A stretch of DNA of 64,000 bases from Turnera subulata (lineage: Eukaryota; Streptophyta; Magnoliopsida; Malpighiales; Passifloraceae), in assembly GCA_028386065.3 (NCBI GenBank), contig JAKUCV010005619.1:1-64000 (forward strand), in the 5' to 3' direction. Shown here piece by piece: positions 36,759-49,300 of the stretch. The position numbers and the translations under genes are program-made. Numbering within the stretch: position 1 is the first letter of the stretch; every line of letters begins with the position of its first letter. The notes under the pieces were generated by a model. The model was given only the letters and a program-made list of their open reading frames with translations. It ran no database searches and had not been told where the DNA came from.

Positions 36759-37365
36759 AAAAACTTTTCGCTTTTGTTCTGTCTGTCCTAAATTTTTTCC
36801 TTCAGCTGTCTATTTTCAAAATCTTATTTGACATAATTTTCTAGATTTTTATTGATTATATTTTCTTAATTTTATTCGACATAGTTTATCAACTTGATTG
36901 TGCTATTAATCATTCCTGACTGAAATTAGAAATTTAATGTGTCGATTAATAATGTGCACATAGAGGCCATTATTTTGTACAGACCAGTTAATATTTCTTT
37001 GCAACCTGATAAGAGGATTAATAGTACAACATAATCTCCCAAGTCTAATAATTAATAAAATCCTCCATGGGGATTATAGGGGATCGAGACACTTAACCCG
37101 GTTTCTGATGTAACTACTGTCTGATTCTGTGGTAAATATAGATTCTCAATTACAGATCAAAATAATATTTATAGAAACGGTTCAATTTTGAATGAGAAGA
37201 ATGCTAGAGTGTTGTATATGCTCGGTGCGAAACAAAAAATGGATAAGCCTACAGTTTTAGCGTAGACTTGAATAGCTTAAAAAAGAAAATATCATCAAAA
37301 TCTAACAACATTTTTGGTAGATATCAGACTGCCACTGGTGAATCTATGGCTACTCGTGGAGTTAA
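36759..37365. other. Intergenic between tRNA-Leu and PTH gene 3' end
   Basis: AT-rich; contains the tRNA terminator T-runs and presumably the 3' UTR of the minus-strand peptidyl-tRNA hydrolase gene. Nothing else seen. Confidence 0.5.
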
Positions 37366-40191
37366 TTAACCAAGTTGCTCCACGGACTTGGCAGAGTTGA
37401 CAAATGTTGCGCTTTTATTTATTCCTTCCAGTAAGAGAATCCTCACCGCTTCTATTCCTTGCTGAAATGAAAAATCCAACTGGAAAGACAAACAACCACA
37501 TTTAGCACGCGTAAATTCCTACACATATCCACAAATCTTCGCTCTATTAGTACAAGTGCAAACATTGAATACCTCTTGGCGTTCTTGTTTAGTGAAAGGG
37601 CGAAGAACAAAGCTAGCAGAATCCATTCTTCCAGGAGGGCGGCCTATGCCTGGGATTGGTTCCACAAATGCATAGACGTAATGAATATGGTCAGAACCAT
37701 GCCGAACAACAAGCTTTGGAGGTTTTAAGAACTTAAACATACCAATTCTTAGACGCGGAAAGTCCCGGCTGCCTTTGAGGTGATCAATAACACTCCTCAT
37801 CCTGAAGGAAGAACAAAATCTACCGGTTACATGGAAATGAATCAGATCTAGATGGGGCTGCCAATTACTTCAAAAGGTTCACTCCACCATACTAGGTTGG
37901 TATGCTTCTTTGTTTGTTTATGTTTCAATGAGAACACTTTGCCTACAAACATCATAAACACACAAAAGAGAAGAAGGAAATGGACAAACATCATGCACTA
38001 ATGAATGCATACTGCCACCATGGATTCATAGATTACATGAGCCATTTATCTTTATGTATGTTTTGAGTTGTTTGATGAAAATATCCTTCTCATAACTTTG
38101 CATGAGAAAGACGACAAGACATCACTGCCACTAAGTATGAACAAGCTGCCCTACAGATAACAAGCTGCCCTACAGAGCCAGTTGATCATCTTTTGACTAG
38201 AAGCTCGTCATGATGTGCAAACGAAAATTATTATTTTCCAAATTTCATGCAGAGCATTTGTACAAAATGTTGTAGCAAACGTTGAGTGGCTCAGTGACTT
38301 GCAAAATTGCCCATCACAATGACCACCAGTGATTTATCACATCATTTTCTACAGAATTTATGCACAGGTACTACTAATCTAAATAAAAAACGAAGCTAAA
38401 CTCTACATTTACATATACAGAGAGAAAGCAAGAAGGAGAGAGTACCCATTGTGTCCTCCATGTCCACCTTTTGGCAACAACCTCAACTTAGCGAAAGGCA
38501 AATCTAAGTCATCATATATCTGCACAATTGAGTAATACAATTTAAGATTAACAACAAAAAGCCAAGGAAAGAGATCGAGTTAACAGCTAAGTAAGACTAC
38601 TATTTTTACCAAGAGTACTTGCTGTAACGGTATCTTGTAATATGATACTATGGCCCGAACCTACAAAACCATTGGAAAATCAAACATTCACACAGAGAAT
38701 TAAAGAACATGAAAGAAGATATCTACAAGTGCATGCAGAGGTCCTCGCAGAAGAGCTTACTTACAGACTCACCACTTATGTTCATAAAAGTTTGTGGCTT
38801 GGCCAGAATTACTGGGACATTTCCAATAACACCTGGCATATGGAAAACATGACTATTATGAAAGTAGATGACAAAGTTAAAGTTAAATTGCATTGGGCAT
38901 ATTTAGTTGGAAAGTTTTACAACTACATAAATATGTAACACCAGTTAACATATGAGAAGCGTTTGATTAAAAAAAATGAATCTCTATATGGTTTTTGCAG
39001 CACCCCAAAAGTTTCAATACTAGATAGGCAGTTTCTGCTTATCATCAACAGTCTAACTGCAAAGGGAGTAAGCCAAGAAAAATAATAATGTCACAATCTG
39101 GACTAGCTCAAAAGGTAAGATGCCATGTTGGTTGGGAGCCTCTGCCACATGAAGCAATTTCGTAAAAAGACATGTTGAAGCCTGAAGCCTAGGAATGAGG
39201 CTGAAATGAGGAGCTACAAAGGTTTGAATATCCGACCAATGCTTCCAAGGACAACCAACATTTTTCTCAAAACTAAACGCACCCAAAACAGATCCTAATA
39301 TTTAATTATCATCCTCAATCAAATATCAACAATGTCACCTACATGTCATCTTATTTTACAACCTTAAAAACAACTCGGTAGCTTCAACAACTTGAGTTTG
39401 AATGAACCAACGCAATGCATAAATGCTCCATCCAATATTTCTACCTACTGTCAAATGGTCATTCAATTGCCATTCCCATGCCAACTGCCGACCAAACATT
39501 GATGATCACAAGGTAGTTTCAACCGGAGTAAGGTCACAAAATTCATTGTTCCATAGGGCACCAAGATTTAAGACCAACAAACAACAATGACAAATGTCAC
39601 CTAAGCGATACCAAAAAGAATCAAGCTGTTCAATTGTGAGTTTCAAGCAGATAAGGACTTTCCTAACAAAAAAAAGGGCCAAATTGAAGGCAAAATTAAA
39701 TTTCACAAGTAGCTTCACCAACCTTTACCAAAAAGGGCTTTACAAGAAACGCTGCTCATGGGTATCCCCTCGGCATCAGCTATAGCATCTACCATCATAA
39801 AACCCACCTGCCAAAACCACCAAACAACCAACTAAAATAAAAAAAAAAATAAAAAAGCTTCTTCCTTTTAGGGGTCACGCGAGAAGACATTAAATGTACG
39901 GACGTTGTGGCGGGTGGCGTGGTACTTTTTCCCGGGATTGCCAAGGCCCACAATAAGCCAGGGGTACTGCTTAGGCTTGGCCATCGACTCGTTTGACTCC
40001 ACGGCGGCGGCGGCGGCGGCTGGTGACGAGGAAGAAGGGGAACAATGAATCGGCGATTGGGACATGTTCCTTTTCCAACAAGGGAAAGTAACGAATTGCG
40101 TGTAGCCTCCTAACCAATGTTGGTGGTGCCAGTGGCCGTTTCGGAATTTTAACGAGGAGGGAAGTGAGGATGCTATAATACCTAGTTTCAT
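37366..40191 (-). CDS. Peptidyl-tRNA hydrolase, organelle-targeted (PTH/CRS2-like)
   Basis: Eight exons on the minus strand: 40191-39904, 39807-39723, 38832-38765, 38660-38610, 38519-38446, 37801-37743, 37649-37573 and 37479-37366; 271 residues. The core has the bacterial-type Pth signature: [28 protein letters not shown] and GGHGGHNG, so Asn10, His20, Asn68, Asp93, His113 and Asn114 of E. coli Pth are all present. About 75 N-terminal residues are Ser/Ala-rich with few acids, including a GCC-repeat-coded Ala run, and look like a transit peptide. The enzyme recycles peptidyl-tRNA released from ribosomes. The close relative CRS2 helps splice group II introns in chloroplasts, and this protein could belong to either branch. 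The first exon donor was set at AAC|GTCC because that restores RHNVGF. The 93-base intron between exons 6 and 7 is discussed separately. Confidence 0.92.
37650..37742 (-). other. In-frame 93-nt intron (exitron-like) of the PTH gene
   Basis: Canonical GT...AG ends (ggtatgtt...atcccag). Splicing joins RLRIG to IGRPPGRMD, the conserved PTH sequence. The intron is 93 bases, divisible by three, with no stop in the retained frame. Retention would insert 31 residues (starting [18 protein letters not shown]) into the loop before RPPGRMD without truncating the protein. Confidence 0.7.
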
Positions 40192-40472
40192 GTTTGTTAC
40201 TACTGTTTCTCTCGATGTATAGAGGCGGTTTAAAAGAAAGCTTGTGGTTGAATTCTAGGGTGTCGGAACAGGAAAGAAAACATGTTTTTTAATGTTTATA
40301 TTTGAGTGATGGTCGTTATATATCTGCGCCAAGGTTTCATCTGAAAAAGAGGGAGGGATTTGCTTATTCTCGGTTGGGATAAGTGTAAAACAGTGGCAGA
40401 GAATTAAAAGACCGCGGTTTATAGGAGGGAAAAAGGAAAATAATTTTTTCCATCGCCGGGGATTAAAAATTT

Positions 40473-40544
40473 CGCCGTTGCCGGGGATCGAACCCGGGTC
40501 ACCCGCGTGACAGGCGGGAATACTCACCACTATACTACAACGAC
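40473..40544 (-). tRNA. tRNA-Asp (anticodon GTC)
   Basis: Minus-strand sequence GTCGTTGTAGTATAGTGGTG... folds as a standard cloverleaf. Acceptor GTCGTTG pairs with CAACGGC plus a G discriminator. The anticodon stem CCCGC/GCGGG has loop CTGTCAC (anticodon GTC). The T-arm is CCGGGTTCGATCCCCGG. It agrees with the conserved plant nuclear tRNA-Asp except for a G in the D-loop region where A is usual. Downstream on the minus strand (near 40440-40471) there are T-rich stretches. Confidence 0.95.
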
Positions 40545-41081
40545 TTGCTTGTTATATGAACTCAAGTCAGTACAATAGAATGTAATCGACGAGAAACGTG
40601 GGTACAGGAAGAAATGGATCAACAACTCTTGTTTTGTTTCGAGTTAAAATCGATCAATGGCTAAGCCGGGCAAAAACCGTATCATTCATTGAAATCTAAT
40701 CACTGGATCCACTATTATAAAAACCGAAGTCCAATTATAAGGTCCGGAACCCAACAAAGATCGACGGAATCCAGGCCGGGAAATTTTAGTTGTATCATGC
40801 CCGATATTCCATATCGCCGACCTACACTGCGTACTTTGTTTATTGAGCATTTGAAAACGCGCTCTAAAATTATCATTCAGCTCATGATCCTGGAGCTGTG
40901 TACCATAATTCAGAAGATCCGAGGTTTATTAAAGCCAGAAAACAAAAGGCTGTATATGAGATCGGTAGGGCTTGGGACAAAGTTTTAACTTGGTAGTTAC
41001 CATTTTGGCTACTCGGCTACCTCCTTTTTTGCCTTTTTGGCTTCACCAGTGTTATTTTTTTGAGATAGATGCTACTGAATG

Positions 41082-41154
41082 GAGGTGGGACTCGAATCCG
41101 AGACCTCACCCCTCTTGTGCTTTTAACACACGATTAACAATGCGCTACAAGCCC
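41082..41154 (-). repeat. tRNA-like sequence: SINE head or decayed tRNA
   Basis: The minus strand reads GGGCTTGTAGCGCATTGTTA... GGTCTCGGATTCGAGTCCC. It has an A-box-like (TAGCGCATTG) and a perfect B-box-like (GGATTCGAGTCC) element 50 bases apart, plus a tRNA-like anticodon arm with TTAAAA in the loop. The would-be acceptor ends (GGGCTTG and CCACCTCC) do not pair, so it is not a functional tRNA. A tRNA-derived SINE head is the best explanation; the body and poly(A/T) tail were not defined. Confidence 0.55.
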
Positions 41155-41419
41155 ATTGTTATTGTTCTTTGTTTTTGGTTTGAATGCTGAAACCTGAATC
41201 AAAATCTTCCGCTGTGTTTCCTTCCATATTTTATATAGAATAACGAAAATCACTAACAACAAGAGAAAGAGAAATGCCTCTATTTCATTTCTTTGGATAA
41301 AAAATACACATGAAGTTTGTTGTGTGTATATACATGGCAAACTATTTTCCTCGTCTCTCAACAATTATGTTTGTTCTCCAGGTAGAAACCAGTCAAGAAG
41401 AAAAGAGCACATGAGAAAA

Positions 41420-44400
41420 CTAGGGAGCACGCGGGAGGTCCACCTTTTTCTCTCCACCGAACGGATCCTCACCATGGCTGTAAAAAAAGGGAAATAATTA
41501 ATAAAGTTCTGGGGAAATATGAAAAAACCCGAAATGAAGAAAACAACGAATGGCAAAACATTACCTAAGGTAGCTTAGTGCAGACATTCTGTATAAACAG
41601 GTAAAGACCAGGATATGCAATCCAATTGTGTAGAAGAATGCAAACGTTCGAGCATATCTGCACAGTAATCAAGTGTAGAAGAAAAACATTGAAGCCCCTG
41701 AACTGAGGAGAATCGAGGCAAAATTTACCCCTTGATGCAAGAAGACCTAAAAGGCTAAGACTAAAAAACTGGGAAACCCAATTTCAGAGAAGCATCATCC
41801 ATTAAAGTAAAAATAACACAATCTTCTTATAAGATAGGGCTGAAGAAAACACATTAAAATCTGGGGCAAGAAATAGTTGATGATAGGATAAGAAAAGAAT
41901 TGAAGGAAAAAAAAATTATCACGAAGGAATGTGATAATTGATTCTGGAGCGTCATAAGAAAAGAATTGGAGTTGAAAGCTTGAATTGGCAAATGAAGAAA
42001 TCGAGAACAGGCAATGATGAATAAGTTATTTAACAACACTAAAACGAGCTTGGGGTACAAGAAATAAGTTCAGAGAAGGCAGGATGGGTAGGCAATTTTT
42101 TTTTAATAACTGGACAAGATCTTCTGCGGAATAATGTTGATAAGAGTGTCGGCATTTCTGCCATCAACAATTGTTACCAAAACTTAACCAAGTACCCACC
42201 ACTTGAAAATCTGTGAAACATATGGCAGTGAGAAACAACACAAGACTTACTTGTTACCCAAAAGAAAACGACCACTGCTGAGAGTGATTCTATCCCTGAA
42301 ACCCAACTCCTTGTATCTTTGATCCCTTTCCTGGTTACAGAAGCAAACAAGTTTGATTAGTGCATGGGAAAGCGCTACTGCAATCAGACAGACAAGCAGT
42401 ATATAAAGGTCAGCGATTATGCAATACAAAAGTTTCATTTCAAAATACTACAGAAATCATGCTGATGCAAGTCATGCATGACAGAGAGTATAATCATGCT
42501 CACGCATATCTGGATATAATTATCTTTCCTGAATTCTAGTAAATATATTTCAGCAAGATTTGAATATAACTTTGAACAAAAAATTCATGCCAGAAACATA
42601 ACCTTTTTCCCTATTTTGTGTACATTATGAATTAGCACTAAGCCAATCCAGGTGTCAAAGTAGCAACCACAAAAGAAAAAAGAAAAAAGAAAACACTCAT
42701 TTCTTCCCTGTAAATGAGGAAAAGATTGTGGGAAACTATCTAATATCACAGCAAACAATTTGAATTTGGTTTCATTCTATAAAGGAAAATTCTTAATAGG
42801 GATTGCCAAAGAGGAATAGCGAATCCATGAGTCCTTGCACAAAATAAGAAATGAATATACATGGGATTGATATCTATTTTCTATAGTTTTCATTAGGAAA
42901 AGAGAAACCAGAAGAAGGAAGCTCAGGTGTGGAACCTTCTTTGAGAATGCAGCAAATGGATTTATATCATCTTCATATATCTTCTTGTACTTAGATTCCA
43001 CATCCGAAGTAAAACCACCTTCCAGATCCTCTGCATACTGAGTCAGATAACAGGGGAAATATAAGCTTCAACAAACTTCATGAAGTTTGGTACTACATAT
43101 ATAAATGCAGTTGCCATGTGTTCTACCTTCTTCGATCCTCTAGATATTACTTTCTCATTGTTATAATCCTGGACATAACGTATCTTTCCATACAGTTTGA
43201 CATTATCAGCTTTTGTTTTCTCCAGCTCTGTGGTCAGAAGTCCTATTTTTTCCTTCAATCGCCTTGTCTCCTACAATATTCAAAGAAGTTCCATTAACCG
43301 AGAACTAATGGCTATTAAAAAGAAAGTAAAAGTTAAGCACCAAAGCAATTGAAAAAGAATACCTCTTCTGTCTCTTGCAGGCGAGTCCTAAATCGATCTC
43401 TCTGCTCACAGATCACCTTGAGCATTGAGTTTTGATCTTGATCCAAGGAGACATTTTTATGTTCTGCATTCTGCAGCAGAAGATGCAATGTGAGAAAAAA
43501 AATTCATCGAAAGAAACAGATTAATTATTTCACAAACATTACAATTGCAACCACAAAGGCATGTCATGAGAGCAATAACTACTGATTGTGGCTTATAATA
43601 ATAAAGGACTACTTCAGAAGATAAAAAATGGAAAGGAGATGGGCACCTCAGACAACTCGCTAGCCCCAGTCTCTGAGAGATCCCAATCTTCGAATAATGC
43701 ACCTTTTCGATCTTTGGAGCTATAACCCTGCACCGAGAGGGAAAAAAAATTAGATCACAATTTTTGTATAGAACCTTAGTTTGGGACCACAAGAAAGAAA
43801 TCACAATCTGTTTAGTAACAAAATCTGAGTAACAAGCTTAGCTTGGGATTCATACATGGGTTAAGAACTAACATCAGGCACAGGTAACAAGTGCCAAACA
43901 TTGGCCAAATATGGGGAGAAAAAGGGGGGAAAACAAAGAGAGATATACACCCGCATGTAATTATGCACAAGGATGACCATATATTAGAGTGCTGTGCAAA
44001 ATATTTAATGTTTTATCCAGTTTATTTATGTTCAACCATTTACAAGCCGCATGCATGTAAATAATAATCATTTGACTACAAAGACTAATTTCAGGAACCA
44101 GATAAATCAATGTAGATAAAAATTCCCCCACTGAAGGACCACATACATGCGAAGCATCATAGCAGCCAACATGAAGCACATAGTATGAAGTTGGAGAAAA
44201 TAGGGTCTCAAGATATTCAGAAGTCACTGATCCAAACCTTTAATATATCATCTTCCAACTTCTGTATTAGTTTCTGTTGCTCATTAACCTTAGCAGTAAG
44301 TTCTGTGACCTTGCCTTCGGCTACCTCCAGCAAAGACGCATTCTCTGAAAGTTTGACCTGAAAATAGAAAATTGAGTTACAACTAACAGAAAACTGAAGA

Positions 44401-47400
44401 AGCCAACCACGTCACAATAGAATCTTTGACCATCACATGTCAAAAATGTTCCCATGATCCTTGTTTTAGCAAGCTACCAGTGGAACAAGGTGGAGTAACG
44501 TTACAAATATTACAAATTCATAATAAATATCCAAAGAAAACCACACAAAATAGCCGTAGCATCTAGACAACATGAAAAAAATCTTTATATTGGCTTTGAC
44601 AGTGTTTAGGTGACAAGTCTACTGAAGCTACAGCACCATAGAATCAGAGTAATGAAGAAACTACTCAATACCTTCATCTGTGTGAGCTCATGCTCCATTT
44701 TGCGGTTTTTATCAAGAAGAAGAGACTCCATCTTGCTCATTTCTTCCCCACTAGTAGCTACTTCCCAATCTTCAGCCTCAATTGAATTGTAACCCACTGC
44801 CTACATAGGATAATGGGAAAACCTTAATACATACAAAATGGACTGACAAGTGTAAAAAATACCAAAACACAGGAAGTGAATAGCAATTTATTCTTAATGA
44901 GCAGCAAAGAGAAGGAATTACCTGCAAGATTTTCACCTTCTTACGCAAATCATCAACTAATTTTGCAGTTGGCCTTGCCTGAAGCTCTTTCTTCATCTCC
45001 TCAAGAGCATAATCCTAGATAAACAGAAAACAGCAAAAACTGCACACAATCAGCTCAAGAAAAAAAAGACTGAGAGATGAAAAAAGTTGAAGATCACATT
45101 TATCCTCCAATATCATGAAACTAAATCATGTAAACTCTCTTTCATTATAATGTTGAAGTAATCCTCAAAAATTCACATCATCCTATCTCTCCATTTAATA
45201 AGTTCTTAGAATTAGTTTGCATGGCCTTCCAAGAGCCAATGCATCCATCAAAAAGTGAAAGTTGGAAAGCTTCTGGCAGGTTCCTACAGCACAACATGGG
45301 AAGTTTATTGATTGTAGTCCATGTAGGACCATAAATGTGGCAAACATTCACGTGCACTTAAAGAAGCTAACAGATTTGAGGCTAGCAAAATTGATAATAT
45401 CAATTGCCAGACCATTATATTGATGCTTTGAAACAAAGTACAAGTACCTTCTCATTAAGTACTGCATTCAACTTTTTGATCTCACTAACGTGTTGCTCCC
45501 GCTCATTTGCCAAAGTGGATTCAATATGGTGAAGTTCCATGTTAAGTTCAGAGATAATCTTCTCTTTGGCACTCAAGGAATTTTCAAGGACGGTAGTTGA
45601 GTCCAAATTGTCACTGCAACCACAGGAACAAAAGATGAGGTTACAAACATACAATAAAGAGAGGGGTAAGCAGTACAGGCTACAAAAGCACAAACATATC
45701 TCACCTTTTCTTGTTTCCAGTTTCTTCATTTGCAGTCTCTAGTTGGGAACGTAGGATTCCCTGTAGATGTTCAGTCAAAATTTGGACTAAGAAAAAGAAA
45801 AATAGCAATGTACCGATTTACTAATTCTCTCACTTTCTATGAGAATTTCACATAAATGCAGTGGATACAGGTGGGAATAATTTTAAAAACCTTCTCCCTC
45901 TCTAGACTAAGAAGACGAGTTTGAGCCCTTTCAACTTCATCCATAAGAAGATTGAATTCCGATTGCTTTGCTGCCGTTTCTTCCTCTGACATTTAGAAAA
46001 CAACACAGAAGGTGTTTAAGCAAAATGTGCACTTCTCACAGTTCATGTGAATGGGAAACAGAGGTTGGATTTACAAATTTCTTGAGACAAAATCAACTTC
46101 AAGACATCACAAGGGGAACATGAATAAGCATATCACCTGATTGAGCACGAACCTCAAACAATTGGCTCTGTGCAAGTTCGTGCAATTTCTGCATATTGGC
46201 AACACTTTCTTTCGCTTGTCGCAGTTGATCTTGCAATGATTGCTCTCTGAAATGAGAAAATAAGTCAGTCATATACCAACTAAGAAAGGTAAAAGAGTTC
46301 AAAAGGAGATGATAACAAACACTTGAAAAGAATCGGGCACTAAGGCAATCTAGAAATACGTATCTAAGAAGTAGCAATTTAAGGGTGCGATCATACCAGC
46401 ACCAGAGGTTTGCATTTACCACTTAAAACAAAGATCATTAACATAACATTGTTCTGAAAATGTAAGGATTCTTCACCATATAACAATAGAATAACTACCG
46501 TTCTTTTAAAGCTTCCAGCGTTTTCTGGTTCTCTTCAGCCAAACTACGCTGCTTCATCTCCACAATTTCCTTTACTTTTTCCTCCATCTGTATCAATATG
46601 AGAACAACCACTGTTATCATCAGGCATATAGATCTCAAAGCTAGTGGAAGCCCTATAATCTAAAGCACCATATTGTACTCTACCACAAAAGAAAGTTGCA
46701 AGTGCCCAGCAATAGCTTCAAAGGGAGATATATGGATATCCGACGAAGGCAGAAACCTAATTTGTGAACTGACTAGATGATAATAAGAGACCAAGGGAAC
46801 ACCTTGGGGTAACACTGACTTCCAAACTGTAAGGGGAGAATAAGAGGATGTAATAAGTTAAGTAGAATTCTTTTATCCAGAGGAATCTTTAGTCTTTTAC
46901 AATGCACTCCCCTCCCCGTTCCCCCATCTGCCCTCAAAAGAAAACAGAAACCTGTTCAAAGGAACTAATGCCGAAGACCGTACTTATCTAGCAAATGATT
47001 GATGAGTTCCTACAGTAATCCTTAAACAATAACGAAAAAGGAAACAGAAAGAAAAGGGAATTTTTTCTCTTTATCAGCTGCATTCTTTGTTTAACATAGT
47101 CAAACAAGTAGCTTCATTGCGTATATAGAAACTATGACACCGTGGAAATCAGTTTTAACTGCATCTACATAGCTACAAAAGGGTCACCTGTTGCTCTAAC
47201 TGTCGGTTGCGCTCTTCCAGTCTTCTTATTGTTGCCTGCTGGTTCTTCAAGTGGGTTGCTTCAGTCCTGAACTCCTCAAGCTCAACTTTCATCTTCCGGT
47301 TCTCAGACTCCAGCTCAGATAACTTGAGATCTTGCTCCTGCACAGAGAAAACTACACATAAATGATAGGCGCACAATCTCATGCTTGGAAGTTCCAATGG

Positions 47401-48156
47401 CTGTTTTAAACCACTGCTTCCAATAAATTAACTATCCACATTGCTAAGAGTTGAAATCGTTCCATCATTTCACACCCATAAATGTCACTACAGCTACCTA
47501 AACTCCTATTCTTTCACGCTTACTCAGTCTATACTGGAGCTTACCGCAATTGAAGCAAGAGCAGGATAAGGATCCGGAGCCTCATAAAGCTTCTGATATA
47601 TATTGAGAAAAGCATTTTCTCCGAATTTGGCTCTTTTCGTGAGATTATCAACTTCCTCTTGGTAACCCTTGAGCAACGAATTAAACAAGCTCAACTTCTC
47701 TTCCGGCGAAGCCTTTTTAAAATCTGATCATTCAATTCCAAAATTTTTTAAAAAATCAACAACACTCTAATCATTCATTTAAGTATCCATCCATAGTGAG
47801 TACTGAGATCGTCGGAAACAATACCTCTGGTGCTCTCCGCCAGTTTCCGGCGGTTCCGCTGGCTGTTCTCCTGGTTTTCAGCTATCCTAACTCCTTGCTC
47901 GTCCAACACCAGCTTCTCCTTCTCCAGATCAAAGTCTGGTGCAAAAAAAAAAAAAAAAGAAGCGAGACAGAACAGAAGGCGAAGATGTTTGTTAAAACTG
48001 TGTCGTTTTCTTTTAAGCTTAGTGACTTTGGGAGATTAAAGGCGCGAAGTAGTTTGGTGTGCCATTACCTTTCCAGAAATTGGAGACGACGGAGACCGGA
48101 GAGGAGGCCGGGTGGCCCGATTTGTCTCTTTCGGATCCTACCGGAGGAGCCTCCAT
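41420..48156 (-). CDS. CASP: CASP, Golgi membrane golgin (coiled-coil tethering protein)
   Basis: Nineteen exons on the minus strand: 48156-48069, 47935-47825, 47723-47545, 47337-47188, 46587-46499, 46246-46137, 45985-45891, 45760-45705, 45613-45448, 45014-44922, 44800-44672, 44357-44238, 43727-43647, 43470-43363, 43270-43127, 43037-42936, 42330-42251, 41657-41565 and 41477-41420. The 683 residues match Arabidopsis CASP (At3g18480, about 689 aa) throughout. The N-terminus has VVSNFWKDFDLEKEKLVLDEQG; heptad-rich coiled coil runs from about 30 to 620 (e.g. RRLEERNRQLEQQ); the conserved CASP C-terminal block is KYKKIYEDDINPFAAFSKKE and RDRITLSSGRFLLGNKYART. A single transmembrane helix (TFAFFYTIGLHILVFTCLY, about 638-656) near the C-terminus anchors it in Golgi membranes, followed by a short lumenal tail. 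It is a golgin acting in ER-Golgi tethering. The gene is convergent with nothing nearby; PTH and tRNA-Asp lie 1.2 kb beyond its stop. Confidence 0.96.
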
Positions 48157-49040
48157 TGTCGAAAGCTTTGACGGGTTTCCGGATCGCTTCTACTCAACTG
48201 TCAATGCAGGGCGCGAAAGTGGAGTGTAAAGGAAGACTAGATCTGGTAATGGAATTTCAGCTAATTTAGAGGGGGTTGAGTGTGATTTTGATTATTTCAT
48301 TTTCAAAAGTCCCTCTAGGATTTATTCTGTGTTTCGCGTTTGTTGCAAATCTGCAATCGAGGAGTGACGGGTAAGGAGTAAATTGCATTTGTAGGTGACG
48401 GTGAAGGAAGCTGGTTTAGCGGGCTGGGTGTTTTGTCGGCCCATTGTCCGGCATTTTACTGGGCCTTCACGTTTGTTATCGAGTTTAACCGTGGGCTTTT
48501 TCTTTCGGAGGATAGCAGGCCACCAGTCAGTGGTCTGTCTAGTCTTAAAGAATTGAGCTTACGAGGGTGAGACTCTTCAGATCATTGGCCCAACATACAG
48601 TTTTTCTTTTTCTTATTGAAGGCCCAATACGCACTCGAAATGGGAGGAACCAAAATAAATGTGTGATTGATTCCCTCTCTCTTTGTGGTTTTCTAAGAAG
48701 TCAAGTCAATTAACCCATTACCACATATTTTACTGGCCAACAATTATGGTGGATATGGCAACCTATTCTTCTTCATCCACTACTGCAACATTTTCAAAAA
48801 GCAACTTAAGAAATTCATTGCATGGTTCGAAAGCATTTGCTATATGGAAGTCAATGCTTGCTTCTTGGAGGGTACAACACTATTGTGATGCATTCAAACA
48901 GGAAAATTTACAGCCCATACAATTTTTTTTTTGATAGTGACAGCACATACAATTGAATCTTCTTGATGGGTTGAAGAATTATTTTTTGCTAGTATCTGCG
49001 AGTATTACCACGGCCACGGAGTTAAAAATAACAAAGAAGC
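48157..49040. other. CASP 5' leader/promoter and intergenic DNA
   Basis: From 48157 rightwards: CASP leader, a promoter region with clustered TGGGCC motifs, then AT-rich DNA to the MULE insertion site. The ORF at 48683-48934 has no convincing homology. Confidence 0.55.
48438..48626 (-). promoter_or_regulatory. Cluster of five TGGGCC/T (site II) motifs upstream of CASP
   Basis: TGGGC[C/T] or its complement occurs at 48438-48443, 48460-48465, 48492-48497, 48587-48592 and 48621-48626, roughly 280-470 bases before the CASP start codon. Site II clusters are TCP-factor targets common in broadly expressed plant genes. Use here is inferred. Confidence 0.45.
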
Positions 49041-49049
49041 CTAGGGATG
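49041..49049 (+). repeat. Left target-site duplication (CTAGGGATG) of MULE copy 2
   Basis: CTAGGGATG directly abuts the element's left end and is repeated exactly at 51249-51257 after the right end. A 9-bp duplication is the hallmark of Mutator-superfamily insertion. Confidence 0.93.
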
Positions 49050-49300
49050 GGGTTAATTACATTTTGACCCCTTATATTCCGGTTTATTTTTGAGTCACCC
49101 CCTAAACTTTTTTTTTCGTCAATCGACCACCTGAACTCCCAATTTTATGCAATTGACCCCCTCCGTCCATGGGCAGCTCGCTTCCATGACTTGCACTAAC
49201 GGAATGCAAGGATGGATGACACGTGGCAATATCCTAACCGTTCAGTGATTTTCTTTTTCTATTTCTTTTTTCTTTAAAAGAATAAATTAGAAAATATTAA
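49050..49300 (+). repeat. Left terminal inverted repeat of MULE copy 2 (end type B)
   Basis: Inverted match to 51035-51248 in the outer 115 bases (gggttaattacattttgacc, tttatttttgagtcaccccc, gcaattgaccccctccgt). The inner part (ccatgggcag, cttgcactaacgga, gcaatatcctaacc, cagtgattttctttttct) matches the right end of copy 1. G-box gacacgtggc at 49218-49227. Confidence 0.85.

Larger units (their letters stand above)
40192..41419. other. Intergenic: PTH promoter, tRNA-Asp, tRNA-derived repeat, CASP 3' flank
   Basis: Holds the PTH 5' flank, the tRNA-Asp gene, and a degenerate tRNA-like repeat. A 40700-41000 stretch is non-coding. The CASP stop is at 41420-41422, so the 41160-41419 part should be its 3' UTR. 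Confidence 0.55.

Noticed and set aside
41082..41154. Functional third tRNA gene
   Set aside because: The acceptor stem does not pair and the anticodon arm is irregular; listed as a tRNA-derived repeat instead.
48683..48934. 83-codon ORF with FAIWKSML-like sequence, considered as a copia gag remnant
   Set aside because: Resemblance to copia gag (W-K motif) is too short; no zinc knuckle, LTR or pol nearby.
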